Assembly (NCBI GenBank): GCA_021848065.1
Contig: JAJZNA010000021.1
Location: 1 to 43,989 of the forward strand
Length of the DNA stretch: 43,989 nt
From: Microcaldota archaeon
GTDB lineage: Archaea; Micrarchaeota; Micrarchaeia; Micrarchaeales; CABMGC01
Direction of reading: 5' to 3'
The translations under genes and the position numbers were made by a program. Every line of letters begins with the position of its first letter. Position 1 is the first letter of the stretch. Of this stretch, positions 34,521 through 42,960 are shown piece by piece. Below the pieces are notes generated by a model. That model worked only from the letters and a program-made list of their open reading frames with translations, was not told where the DNA came from and did not search any database.

Positions 34521-35798
34521 ATGAGCATAAGAGACATCTTCTGGCTGAGCTACAAGGACCTTAAGGAGAAGAGGCTAAGGACAGCCCTGACCATAATGAT
34601 GGTAGTCATCGGGGTGGCCTCTATAGTTGCCCTTATGTCCCAGACTGCAGGCATAGGCGCATCGATACAGACCTCACTGGAGTCCCTGGGCCCCACCTCG
34701 ATAGTACTCACGTCTACGCGCGGCGCAGGCTTCACTGCAGCAGACCTGTCCAAACTCTCATCTATACCCAACACATCTGCAGTCATACCAATCCTCACCG
34801 GCAGGGGCAACATACTTTCAGGAGGGCAGAACGTCTCTGTCACTATAATCGGCATCTCTTCGCAAGACCTCCAGCAGGTGCTAGGCAGCGTAAACTTCTA
34901 CCAGGGGGGCATGTACCAGGATACCATCACCCCTTCAGCCGTGCTCGGTTACGATGTGGCCTTCCCGTCATCGGCCTCAGGCAAGCAGGTGGCATCGGTG
35001 GGCCAGCCTGCAACGCTCATGATCACGGGCCAGAATGGAGCCGCACTCACACTCCCTATAGTTGGAATACTCCAGTCATACGGGGCCTCAACAATGCCCA
35101 CAGACACCGGTGTCATATTATCAATGCCTGCAGCGCAGCTCCTGCTCCACAGGAGCTCATACAACATCATCATGGTCAAGGCCTCGAACACCAGCACCGT
35201 GAACGGCGCAGCGCAGTTCATAACGGACATATATGGCAGTTCAGTCAGCGTCACCACAACCCAGCAGCTCCTCCAGACGGCCGCATCGGTGATAGGGTCG
35301 ATAAGCCTCCTGTTCCTCATAATAGCCGGCATATCCCTAATCGTCGCGGCCATAGGCATAATGAACGTGATGCTGATATCCGTTTTCGAGAGGACGCATG
35401 AGATAGGCATACTCAAGTCCATAGGCTTCAAGGATTCGCACATACTTACAATCTTCCTGTCACAGGCCCTGCTAATCGGCGTCATGGGCGGCATACTGGG
35501 GATACTTGCTGGGGCGGGAATATCCTATGGGCTCACAGCCCTCGCACACCTGGCGGCATCGCATCAGACCACTCCAACAGCGCAAAGCGGCGCGGTTGGG
35601 GTAAGGGCAGGCGGTGCAGGCGCAGGTGCGCAGTCGCAATCATCTGGCTTATCAAACCTCTCATATGAGCCAGTGTTCGATGCAGGTACCATAGCCATAG
35701 CTCTCATAGTGGCAGTGGTCGTCAGCCTTATCGCCGGAGTATACCCTGCGTGGAGGGCATCGAAGCTGCAGCCCATAGACGCGCTAAGGGAGCTCTAA
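34521..35798 (+). CDS. ABC transporter permease, MacB/FtsX-like, 425 aa
   Basis: The N-terminal helix (LRTALTIMMVVIGVASIVAL) is followed by an extracytoplasmic MacB-type core domain of about 210 residues, then three helices of the FtsX domain. The conserved AAIGIMNVMLISVFERTHEIGILKSIGF coupling stretch and the terminal YPAWRASKLQPIDALR are present. Between helices 2 and 3 of the FtsX part there is a Gly/Ala/Gln/Ser-rich insert (TTPTAQSGAVGVRAGGAGAGAQ), probably an extra extracytoplasmic loop. It works with the ATPase at 32578-33267. A role in envelope maintenance or efflux is inferred. Confidence 0.9.
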   Translation: MSIRDIFWLSYKDLKEKRLRTALTIMMVVIGVASIVALMSQTAGIGASIQTSLESLGPTSIVLTSTRGAGFTAADLSKLSSIPNTSAVIPILTGRGNILSGGQNVSVTIIGISSQDLQQVLGSVNFYQGGMYQDTITPSAVLGYDVAFPSSASGKQVASVGQPATLMITGQNGAALTLPIVGILQSYGASTMPTDTGVILSMPAAQLLLHRSSYNIIMVKASNTSTVNGAAQFITDIYGSSVSVTTTQQLLQTAASVIGSISLLFLIIAGISLIVAAIGIMNVMLISVFERTHEIGILKSIGFKDSHILTIFLSQALLIGVMGGILGILAGAGISYGLTALAHLAASHQTTPTAQSGAVGVRAGGAGAGAQSQSSGLSNLSYEPVFDAGTIAIALIVAVVVSLIAGVYPAWRASKLQPIDALREL

Positions 35799-35849
35799 CC
35801 CTGCATTTAAAAATTTTCATGCCAATAGCAGTATCGACGCGTGCTTTCG

Positions 35850-36695
35850 ATGAAGTGGTATGGGTATATAGGCATAATCCTCATGGCGCTCACGGTGGCG
35901 AACTTCTTTGCCGGAATAAGGCCTTTCAGCGAATGGTACATCATATTCATATGGTACGGCTACATACTCCTGGCAGACAGCGCAGTGCATTACATAAGGG
36001 GAAAGTCAATGCTGACCGCATACCCAAAGGAGTTCGCGTTCATGCTGGCCCTCTCACTGCCATACTGGCTGATATTCGAGGCATACAACCTCTTCACGGC
36101 AAGCTGGATATACACAAACTATGTCTGGTACGTGCACCTTTTCGATTTCACAACCATAATGCCCGCAGTGCTTGAGACATTCATGCTCGTAAGTGCCCTA
36201 GGGATAGGCAAACGCTTCGACAGGGCTGCAAGGAAGCTCTCAAAGGCGCAGTTGCATAGGTTCAATGCGCCGGTGTACCGGAAGTCCGTATGGGCCTTGG
36301 TTGCCCTTGGGGCTGTGGCGTCCGCAATGCCGGTTCTTGTGCCAAAGTACGGGTTCATGTTCATGTGGGTGGGGTTATTCCTGCTTATAGACCCGCTCAA
36401 TTACCTCACCGGCAGGCCCAGCATAGTGCAAAAGGTCAGCAGAGGGGAAAAGGGAATAATACTGCGCATGTTCATGGCAGGCCTCATAATGGGGCTGATG
36501 TGGGAGTTCTGGAACTACCAGGCCTTTCCAAGATGGCACTACAACCTCCCCTTCTCAATCCCCGGAATCAGGCTCTTCGCCATGCCCGTGCTAGGGTACT
36601 TCGGGTATCTCCCGTTCGCAATGGAGACCTTCCTATTCTTCGCATTATTCAGGTCCTTCATCTTCAAAGGGGGCAACGACCTTCTCGAAATGTGA
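35850..36695 (+). CDS. Multi-pass membrane protein of unknown function, 281 aa
   Basis: About seven to eight hydrophobic segments are visible, including IGIILMALTVANFFAG, IIFIWYGYILLADSAV, FMLALSLPYWLIFEAYNLF and MFMWVGLFLLIDPLNYL. Aromatic and acidic residues recur inside or near helices (YWLIFEAYN, LMWEFWNYQ, FAMETFLFF), suggesting a polar active site or channel in the membrane. No family name can be given. The start is GTG 35841 or ATG 35850. The TATA-like CATTTAAAAATTT at 35804-35816 allows either, and the ATG is used. It may be an independent gene after the ABC operon. Confidence 0.65.
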   Translation: MKWYGYIGIILMALTVANFFAGIRPFSEWYIIFIWYGYILLADSAVHYIRGKSMLTAYPKEFAFMLALSLPYWLIFEAYNLFTASWIYTNYVWYVHLFDFTTIMPAVLETFMLVSALGIGKRFDRAARKLSKAQLHRFNAPVYRKSVWALVALGAVASAMPVLVPKYGFMFMWVGLFLLIDPLNYLTGRPSIVQKVSRGEKGIILRMFMAGLIMGLMWEFWNYQAFPRWHYNLPFSIPGIRLFAMPVLGYFGYLPFAMETFLFFALFRSFIFKGGNDLLEM

Positions 36696-36808
36696 TGCGG
36701 AGATACCTTTTTTGATAGCTTCCCAGTTAAATACTCGGCCGTTCCCAAATAAACCTGCAGATAGCCCATTGGCGCAGGCAAATCAAAAATAGCGCTTATT
36801 CCTAAATT

Positions 36809-36840
36809 GCCAGGCATGTAAATCCCAATGCATGCCTGGC
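36809..36840 (-). terminator. Hairpin after the sdh-fum operon
   Basis: A perfect 10-bp inverted repeat, GCCAGGCATG (36809-36818) and CATGCCTGGC (36831-36840), has a 12-base loop. It lies just after the fumarase stop, between convergent genes. The downstream side on the minus strand is AATTTAGG rather than a clean T-run, so it may instead be a 3'-end stabiliser. Confidence 0.55.
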
Positions 36841-36851
36841 GCCATCTTCAT

Positions 36852-38240
36852 TCATGCCTTGCCGAGATGCCTGCGAGGGTCCAGTACCTCATCAAGCCTC
36901 TTCCTGTCCATTACCTTCATCTCAATGCACACCTGCTTCACGCTCTTTCCTTCCTTGTATGCCCTTCTCGCTATCTCCGATGCCTTTGCGTATCCAATGT
37001 ATGGCGACAAGGCGGTGGCTATGGATATGTCCATGTCAACGTACTGTGATATCTTCTCCGCATTCGCCCCAATCCCCCTGACACACCTCTCGCAAAGGGC
37101 GTGCACAGCATTGGACAGCGTCCGTATGGAAAAGAGCAGCTCGTAACCTATCAAAGGCGTGAAGACGTTTATCTCAAGCTGACCCCCGTTCGCCGCTTCC
37201 GTGACCGTTGCGCAGCTGCCTATCACCTTGTGGCATACCATGTTGACCATCTCAGGTATGCTCGGGTTTATCTTTCCCGGCATTATGGACGATCCCGGAA
37301 GCACTTCCGGAAGCGTTATCTCTGCAAGCCCCCCTCTCGGGCCTGATGCCAGTAGGCGCAGGTCGTTGGATATCTTATTGATTGCAGTGGCGGCCTCCTT
37401 TAGGGCGTCTGCGACTGCGAGCTCCTCGAGCCTCTGCTGCATCATCGCGAACCTTCTCTTTGCGGCCCTGAAGTCCGCGCCAGTAAGCCTGCCAAGCTCT
37501 TCAACAGCATACTTCATGTACCTCTCATCGGCGTTTATCATGGTCCCTACTGCCGTCCCTCCCAGAGGGAGGTCTAGCAGCCTCCTCTGTGCATCCAAGA
37601 CCATCTCCCTCGCGCTCTCCACTGCCTGATAGTACCCCGAGAACTCCTGGCCAAGCGTCATGGGGACAGCGTCCTGCAGGTGCGTCCTTCCCACCTTTAC
37701 GATGTCCTTGAACATTACCGATTTCCCGCGAAGCGCCTCTTCCAGCATGCCGAGCTCGGGAAGAAGCTGCTCTTCAAGCGCAAGGTATGTTGCTATGTGG
37801 ACTACCGAAGGGGCCGTGTCATTTGTCGACTGCGACATGTTCACGTGGTCGTTGGGATGCACCCTCTTATACTCCCCTTTCTTCCCTCCCAGGATCTCGC
37901 AAGCCCTGTTCGCAACAACCTCATTAACATTCATGTTCGTGCATGTCCCGGCGCCTGCCTGGAATATGTCTACTACAAACTGGTCGTCAAGCTTGTGCGA
38001 GAGTATCTCGTTGCACGCCTGCGATATGGCTCTTGCAACTTTCTTGTCAAGCTTCCCGTCCCTCACGTTTGCAACAGCGGCTGCCTTCTTGAGCAGGGCA
38101 TAAGCGCGTATCATGCCGAAAGGGACCCGCACGCCAGAGGCGTAGAAATTGTTCAAGGTCCTCTGGGTCTCGGGGCCATAATAGGCGCCCTTGGGCACCT
38201 TGACCTTCCCTAGCACATCCTCGTCCGTCCTGTACTCCAT
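36852..38240 (-). CDS. fumC: Class II fumarate hydratase (fumarase/aspartase superfamily), 462 aa
   Basis: The class II fumarase interconverts fumarate and malate. The sequence has AGTCTNMNVNEV, VHPNDHVNMSQSTND, GRTHLQD with the catalytic-type His (about residue 187), and the superfamily signature GSSIMPGKINPSIPEMVN. GRTH, the HPND-H pair and the late YIGYAKASEIARRAYKEG are fumarase-like. PSIPEMVN and AVPMTLGQEF lean towards aspartate ammonia-lyase. The length is typical. It begins one base after the sdhB stop, with a GAGGAGGA ribosome-site-like stretch just before its ATG, so it completes a succinate-to-fumarate-to-malate operon. This context supports fumarase. Aspartase activity is not excluded. 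Confidence 0.85.
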   Translation of the reverse strand: MEYRTDEDVLGKVKVPKGAYYGPETQRTLNNFYASGVRVPFGMIRAYALLKKAAAVANVRDGKLDKKVARAISQACNEILSHKLDDQFVVDIFQAGAGTCTNMNVNEVVANRACEILGGKKGEYKRVHPNDHVNMSQSTNDTAPSVVHIATYLALEEQLLPELGMLEEALRGKSVMFKDIVKVGRTHLQDAVPMTLGQEFSGYYQAVESAREMVLDAQRRLLDLPLGGTAVGTMINADERYMKYAVEELGRLTGADFRAAKRRFAMMQQRLEELAVADALKEAATAINKISNDLRLLASGPRGGLAEITLPEVLPGSSIMPGKINPSIPEMVNMVCHKVIGSCATVTEAANGGQLEINVFTPLIGYELLFSIRTLSNAVHALCERCVRGIGANAEKISQYVDMDISIATALSPYIGYAKASEIARRAYKEGKSVKQVCIEMKVMDRKRLDEVLDPRRHLGKA

Positions 38241-38241
38241 C

Positions 38242-39231
38242 TCATTCCTCCTCGAGCATGTTCTTCATTATGTCTGACTTGAGCAGCTGTATTGCAGCCG
38301 CAGGGTCGACTCCCTTGGGGCATGCGCTAGAGCATGCTCCTGCGAACTCGCAGCCCCACGCACCATCCGCTGTGTCCGCATCGAAGAGCCTTCTCTTGCC
38401 GCCCTGGTCTCTCTTGTCTGCATGGTATCTGTATGCCTGGGAGAGCGCCTGGGGGCCCACGAAGTTGGGGTTCGAGTTGACTACCGGGCATGCATCAAGG
38501 CACAGCCCGCACATTATGCAGTACGAGTACGGCAGGAACTTGTCCGTGTCCTCTTTAGACATCTTGTACTCCTGTTTCGCCGCGTACTTCTCCTTGACGT
38601 CCTTCCTCTCAAGCGTGGGCGAAACCGAGATGTGCCTCTTGAAGAAGTCATCGAAGTTGTCCGCAAGGTCTTTTAGCATCGGGTGGCCAAGCATCGGGCT
38701 TACTGTGACGCTTCCGTTCTCCGAGCTCTCGAGAAGGTTGGTCTCGCATGCGAGCTTCTGTTTCCCGTTAACCACGACTCCGCACGAGCCGCAGATGCCC
38801 ATCCTGCAGTTGCACCTAACCGAAAGCGTGTTGTCGCTGTAAGACTTTATGTCAAGGAGCGCGCCAAGCACCGTCGTGTGCTTTGTGGCGTTCACCTTAT
38901 ATGATGCCTCGTCAAACTTGTTGGTCTCGCTGTTGAATCTTCGCACATTCAGGGACACAACTTCTGCTCCACGTATCGGCCTCCCCATGTGCGGGTAAAC
39001 CCTCCGTTCACCCTGCAATATTGGCCTGGCGCCTTCCTGATAGCGTGCGTGTACGAACACCTCCTTTGCGCCTGTCACGAAGAAGACTGCCATGGCTATG
39101 ATGAGAAGATACGATAGGGCCGATGCCACTGCCGAGGCCCCGGCGTATGTTGACAGGAATATCAGGAATATCAATGCAGGCACTGCGGCGATGCTTGCAT
39201 ACATGAATATCTCATATCTTGATGCTCTCAT
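38242..39231 (-). CDS. sdhB: Succinate dehydrogenase iron-sulfur subunit with fused N-terminal TM pair, 329 aa
   Basis: This subunit carries electrons from SdhA to quinone. The 2Fe-2S ligands are in CNCRMGICGSCG with a later C. The 4Fe-4S and 3Fe-4S ligands are in CIMCGLCLDACP and CEFAGACSSACPKG. Unusually, the first 75 residues carry two hydrophobic helices (IFMYASIAAVPALIFLIFL and ALSYLLIIAMAVFFV) that normal SdhB lacks. The frame is open to 39273. ATG 39231 (MRASRYEIF) is chosen because its ATGA overlaps the anchor gene's stop. The helices probably belong to the membrane anchor. A fumarase follows after one base. Confidence 0.92.
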   Translation of the reverse strand: MRASRYEIFMYASIAAVPALIFLIFLSTYAGASAVASALSYLLIIAMAVFFVTGAKEVFVHARYQEGARPILQGERRVYPHMGRPIRGAEVVSLNVRRFNSETNKFDEASYKVNATKHTTVLGALLDIKSYSDNTLSVRCNCRMGICGSCGVVVNGKQKLACETNLLESSENGSVTVSPMLGHPMLKDLADNFDDFFKRHISVSPTLERKDVKEKYAAKQEYKMSKEDTDKFLPYSYCIMCGLCLDACPVVNSNPNFVGPQALSQAYRYHADKRDQGGKRRLFDADTADGAWGCEFAGACSSACPKGVDPAAAIQLLKSDIMKNMLEEE

Positions 39232-39650
39232 AACAACCACAAAACGCAAAGCCATGCAAGAGCGGCTATCCACACTGCGGTGGCTATGTACGGTGCGGCC
39301 CTGTAGGCCTGCAGCATCGCATTGCCCCTGGATTCCGCGCTCCTGACGAATGATTTGTTCAGCTTCCCGAAAGCTATCCCCCCGCTTGATATTATCGATC
39401 CCGCTTTAAGCGTCTCAAAGAGCTGCGGTATGAACAGGACGCCAAGGACAACCACGAAGCGCTCTGAGAATGGTGTGAGGACGGCGCCATAGGCATAGGC
39501 GGACCATAGCATCGCCACAACTGCCAGGGGCGCGAAGAGTATCGCCGCCCTGTAGAAGACCATGTGCACGAAAGCCTCCCTGTCAGAGCAGTAAAGCCGA
39601 AATATCAGGGACTGCTTCCCGCGGACATCGTACGCCTCATTACCATCCAT
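39228..39650 (-). CDS. sdhC: Succinate dehydrogenase membrane-anchor subunit, 140 aa
   Basis: It lies between sdhA and sdhB, ten bases after the SdhA stop and overlapping sdhB by ATGA, so it is the expected anchor position. There are three hydrophobic helices (AILFAPLAVVAMLWSAYAYG, FVVVLGVLFIPQLFETLKAG and YIATAVWIAALAWLCVLWLL). FVHMVFYR, before helix 1, has a His that could bind heme or quinone. Sequence similarity to known SdhC is not evident by eye, and the call rests on topology and gene order. Together with the two helices on SdhB it would give five TM helices. Confidence 0.75.
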   Translation of the reverse strand: MDGNEAYDVRGKQSLIFRLYCSDREAFVHMVFYRAAILFAPLAVVAMLWSAYAYGAVLTPFSERFVVVLGVLFIPQLFETLKAGSIISSGGIAFGKLNKSFVRSAESRGNAMLQAYRAAPYIATAVWIAALAWLCVLWLL

Positions 39651-39660
39651 AAACCATCAA

Positions 39661-41397
39661 CTAATACTTCCTCTCCTGGGGCTCGAACTGCCCCAGCTTT
39701 ACCGGTATGTATGAAACCTTCATGCCCCGCAGGGACCTCTGCGCTATCGTGTGCTTAAGGTAGCGCTTGTCATCCCTTTTCGGGTGCTCTAGCACTACGT
39801 GTGCTCCCCTGGATTCCTTCCTCCTGATCGCGCATTCGGTTATTATCGAAGCAAGGTCTATGAGGTTCCTGAGCTCCAGCACGTCCCTGAGGTTCGTGTT
39901 GTAAGTATTGCCTTTGTCCGAGACGTACACCCTGCCATACCTGTTGTATATGGACCTGAGCTTCTCCCTTGCATATGCCATTCCCTTCATGTTCCTGTAA
40001 ACGTAAAGATGGGTGTCCATGACTTCGTGCATCTCTTCCTTTAGCTCGTAAGGGTTGACATCCCCCTTCCTATCAAGCAGCGATTCCAGCGCAGCCGCCT
40101 CCCGCTCAGCCTCAATTGTGAACCTGCCCCTGTCATGGCCAAGCTTCATGGACTTCTTCGCGGCCGCTGTGCCTGTCATCCTGCCCCAAACCGAACACTG
40201 GCTAAGGGAGTTGCTGCCCAGCCTGTTGGCTCCATGGACGCTGACGCACGCACACTCTCCGGCAGCCCATAGCCCATCATGCGGCTGCGTAGGGCTCTTC
40301 ATCACCCTGCCGTGTATGTCCGTGTGTATGCCTCCCATGGTGAAGTGTGCGGCGGGACGTATGGGTATCTGTTCCTTGCTAGGGTCTATGTTGAGCATCT
40401 TTATCGTCATCTCCTTTATCATAGGCAGCCTCTCATCGATCTTCCCGGGCTCGAGGTGGCGCAGGTCCAGGTAGACATACTTCATGCCGGACTCGTCATC
40501 CACGAGCCCCTTGCCATTATTTATTTCAGTTATTATGGCCCTTGACACGATATCCCTTGGTGCCAGCTCCATCTTGGACTTTGCGTAGTCCTCCATGAAC
40601 CTCCTGCCGTCCGAATTGCGGAGATAGCCGCCCTCTCCGCGCGCGGCCTCAGTTATGAGTATGCCGCTTGGAACAAGGGCTGTGGGGTGGAACTGCACGA
40701 ACTCCATGTCTTTTACGGGTATCCCTGCGCGGTACGCCATCGCAGTCCCGTCCCCCGTGTTAGAATATGAATTAGTGGTGAACCCGAAGACCCTGGATGC
40801 GCCTCCGGTTGCTATTATTGTTGACTTTGACCTGAATGCCTTGATCTCCCTATTCGCAAGGTCCATGGCCACGAATCCTGAAGTGCCGTCCTTTTGCAAT
40901 ATCAGTGATGTGGCAAAATGCTCGTGGAAGATGTCAATGTCCTTGCATCCGAGCACTTCGTCGTACAGGGCGCGCATCATGAAGAAGCCGGTCTTGTCCG
41001 CGGCGAATGCCGTCCTGGGCACTGTCATCCCGCCGAACGGCCTCTGCATTATCCTTCCCTGCTCCCTCCTGTTCCATGGCACGCCTATGTGGTCAAAGAA
41101 CTTTATCTCCTTTGGTGCGCCCTTGACCAGGACATCCACAGCATCCTGGTCTGCAAGATAGTCCGATCCCTTGACCGTGTCGTATGCATGAAGCTCTTCA
41201 GAATCCTTGTCAAGCTGGGGATAGAGGACACCAGACACTCCGCCTTCAGCCGCAACCGAGTGGCTGCGCATTGCGTGCAGCTTTGATACTATCGCAATCC
41301 TTACCTTTCCTCCAGAACTCCTGTATGCGTGTATCGCAGCAGTCAAACCCGCTATCCCGCTTCCCAATATCAGGACATCGTAGTCCAGAACGTCCAT
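39661..41397 (-). CDS. sdhA: Succinate dehydrogenase/fumarate reductase flavoprotein, 578 aa
   Basis: This is the catalytic FAD subunit that oxidises succinate to fumarate. The FAD Rossmann motif is VLILGSGIAGL. RSHSVAAEGG carries the His that normally attaches FAD covalently. Substrate-site regions are FVQFHPTAL, ITEAARGEGGYL, APRDIVSRA, HFTMGGI and HGANRLGSNSL, all intact. The frame continues to a TTG at 41418. ATG 41397 (MDVLDYDVLILG) is used because a TATA-like element (41420-41430, minus strand) lies about 29 bases upstream. It is the first gene of the sdhA-sdhC-sdhB-fumC operon. Confidence 0.95.
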   Translation of the reverse strand: MDVLDYDVLILGSGIAGLTAAIHAYRSSGGKVRIAIVSKLHAMRSHSVAAEGGVSGVLYPQLDKDSEELHAYDTVKGSDYLADQDAVDVLVKGAPKEIKFFDHIGVPWNRREQGRIMQRPFGGMTVPRTAFAADKTGFFMMRALYDEVLGCKDIDIFHEHFATSLILQKDGTSGFVAMDLANREIKAFRSKSTIIATGGASRVFGFTTNSYSNTGDGTAMAYRAGIPVKDMEFVQFHPTALVPSGILITEAARGEGGYLRNSDGRRFMEDYAKSKMELAPRDIVSRAIITEINNGKGLVDDESGMKYVYLDLRHLEPGKIDERLPMIKEMTIKMLNIDPSKEQIPIRPAAHFTMGGIHTDIHGRVMKSPTQPHDGLWAAGECACVSVHGANRLGSNSLSQCSVWGRMTGTAAAKKSMKLGHDRGRFTIEAEREAAALESLLDRKGDVNPYELKEEMHEVMDTHLYVYRNMKGMAYAREKLRSIYNRYGRVYVSDKGNTYNTNLRDVLELRNLIDLASIITECAIRRKESRGAHVVLEHPKRDDKRYLKHTIAQRSLRGMKVSYIPVKLGQFEPQERKY

Positions 41398-41419
41398 TGA
41401 TCCTCTTTGGAATGTCAAA

Positions 41420-41430
41420 GGTAATAAATG
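41420..41430 (-). promoter_or_regulatory. TATA box of the sdh-fum operon
   Basis: The minus strand reads CATTTATTACC, centred about 29 bases before ATG 41397. Confidence 0.45.
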
Positions 41431-41574
41431 TGACTCCTTTCAGGAGATGCCTCTGCGTAAAAGTTTGTATAAATGCGCGCACATAATTCCGGGAAGCGAA
41501 GCCAGGTATAATAAATGCAGCATAATATTATAATACAAATTGTGCGCAAGATGCGCATATCAGGTGGGCTTTGT

Positions 41575-42888
41575 ATGGCTGATGATGGGTTTGCGTCTCT
41601 CGAGGCAAGAGTATTCGACATGCTTGACAGCAAGCTTGGCAAGATGCATGAGGAAGAAGACATAAGGAAGTACATCGAGGGCGTTGTAAAGGCCGTAGAT
41701 CCTGCCGCAGACCAGTCAAAGATAGAGCGCATAGTGAAGGACGCCAAGACATTCGAGCCCATAGACAGATATCTCTACGATGAAAGCGTAGAGGACATAA
41801 TGGTAAACAACACGAAGAACGTGTTCACGTACAAGTCCCCTGATGGGGACATAATGGCCCCTGAGAAGATAGCTACAAGGGAGGAGCTGGAGATGTTTGT
41901 TAGGAAGCTCAGGATGTATGCAACATCCGAGACCGCAAGCAAGCACATATACGACGTCCACCTCCCCAACGGATCGAGATGCAACATAGTCGACTCCCCA
42001 TTAGGTCCGGCAATAACCATAAGAAACTTCAAGCCAAAGGCATTCAGCATAATAGACCTGATAAACAGCGGAGAGCTCAGCTATCAGCTTGCCGCAAGAT
42101 TCTGGCTGTATGCGGACGGGCTGGGCGTAAGGCCTGCAAACCTTCTCGTAGGGGGAATGCCCGGAAGCGGAAAGACCAGCATCATAAATGCGATGTTCAG
42201 CTTCTTCAGGCCTGAGGCCAGGATCCTCGTCCTCGAAGAAACTTACGAAATCAATACAAGCACCCAGGAGAACTGCGTCAACCTTGAGACGAGCCCAGAG
42301 GTCTCCCTGGAAGACCTGCTAAAGAACGCGCTGAGAATGAGGCCAGACCTTGTCATAATCGGCGAGGTGAGGGGCGCAGAGGCAAAGGACATGATAGCCG
42401 CAATGACCATAGGAAAGATTGTCATGAGCACCATACACGCAAACACTGCAAGGGATATAGTCACAAGGCTCGAACACGACCCGATGAAGATAAGCAGGGA
42501 CACCATACCACTCATAGATGCCCTAGCCGTGGTGGCGCAGGTCAACATAGAGCACAAGAAGCACAGGAAGATAGTGCAGGTTGCCGAGACTTCAGGCATA
42601 GAGACCCAGGTGCTGCTCTCCGACCTTTACACTTATGATTACAAGACCCAGATGGCCTCCGACATACTGCCAAGCGTCACCTACAGGGACGTCCTCTCCA
42701 AGGCGACCGGATTCTCCCCGACCGAGATAATAGTGGAGGAGAAGCGCAGGGCGAAGGTCTTGGAGAAGCTAAATCGGGCCGGAGTCAGGGACCTCAGGTC
42801 GATAAACGAGTTTTGCAGAGGCTACTACGACAACCAGGCAAGGGCACTGGCCAAGCTGGGGCTCCAGGAGCTAGGCACCATGGAATGA
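41575..42888 (+). CDS. Type II/IV secretion (pilus) ATPase, CpaF/VirB11-like, 437 aa
   Basis: This hexameric secretion ATPase powers assembly or retraction of archaeal type IV pilus-like filaments. An N-terminal domain with EDIMVNN and a SRCNIV segment precedes Walker A (GGMPGSGKTS, about residues 193-202). The Asp box (ILVLEETYEI), Walker B (LVIIGEVRG) and His box (MSTIHANTARDIVTRLEHD) follow, all intact. The frame is open from 41515. ATG 41575 (MADDGF) is chosen because CAGGTGGG lies about 8 bases before it, after a TATA at about 41506-41518. The pilin-like gene next door fits. It is divergent from sdhA. Confidence 0.92.
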   Translation: MADDGFASLEARVFDMLDSKLGKMHEEEDIRKYIEGVVKAVDPAADQSKIERIVKDAKTFEPIDRYLYDESVEDIMVNNTKNVFTYKSPDGDIMAPEKIATREELEMFVRKLRMYATSETASKHIYDVHLPNGSRCNIVDSPLGPAITIRNFKPKAFSIIDLINSGELSYQLAARFWLYADGLGVRPANLLVGGMPGSGKTSIINAMFSFFRPEARILVLEETYEINTSTQENCVNLETSPEVSLEDLLKNALRMRPDLVIIGEVRGAEAKDMIAAMTIGKIVMSTIHANTARDIVTRLEHDPMKISRDTIPLIDALAVVAQVNIEHKKHRKIVQVAETSGIETQVLLSDLYTYDYKTQMASDILPSVTYRDVLSKATGFSPTEIIVEEKRRAKVLEKLNRAGVRDLRSINEFCRGYYDNQARALAKLGLQELGTME

Positions 42889-42921
42889 ACTGGCGCCCCG
42901 CGATACCCTCCAAGCAGCAAA

Positions 42922-42931
42922 AATTATAAAA
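42922..42931 (+). promoter_or_regulatory. TATA box of the pilin-like gene
   Basis: AATTATAAAA is centred about 35 bases before the GTG at 42961, predicting a short or absent leader. Confidence 0.55.
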
Positions 42932-42960
42932 ATTTTCATGCTTAAAGCAATACGGTACAT

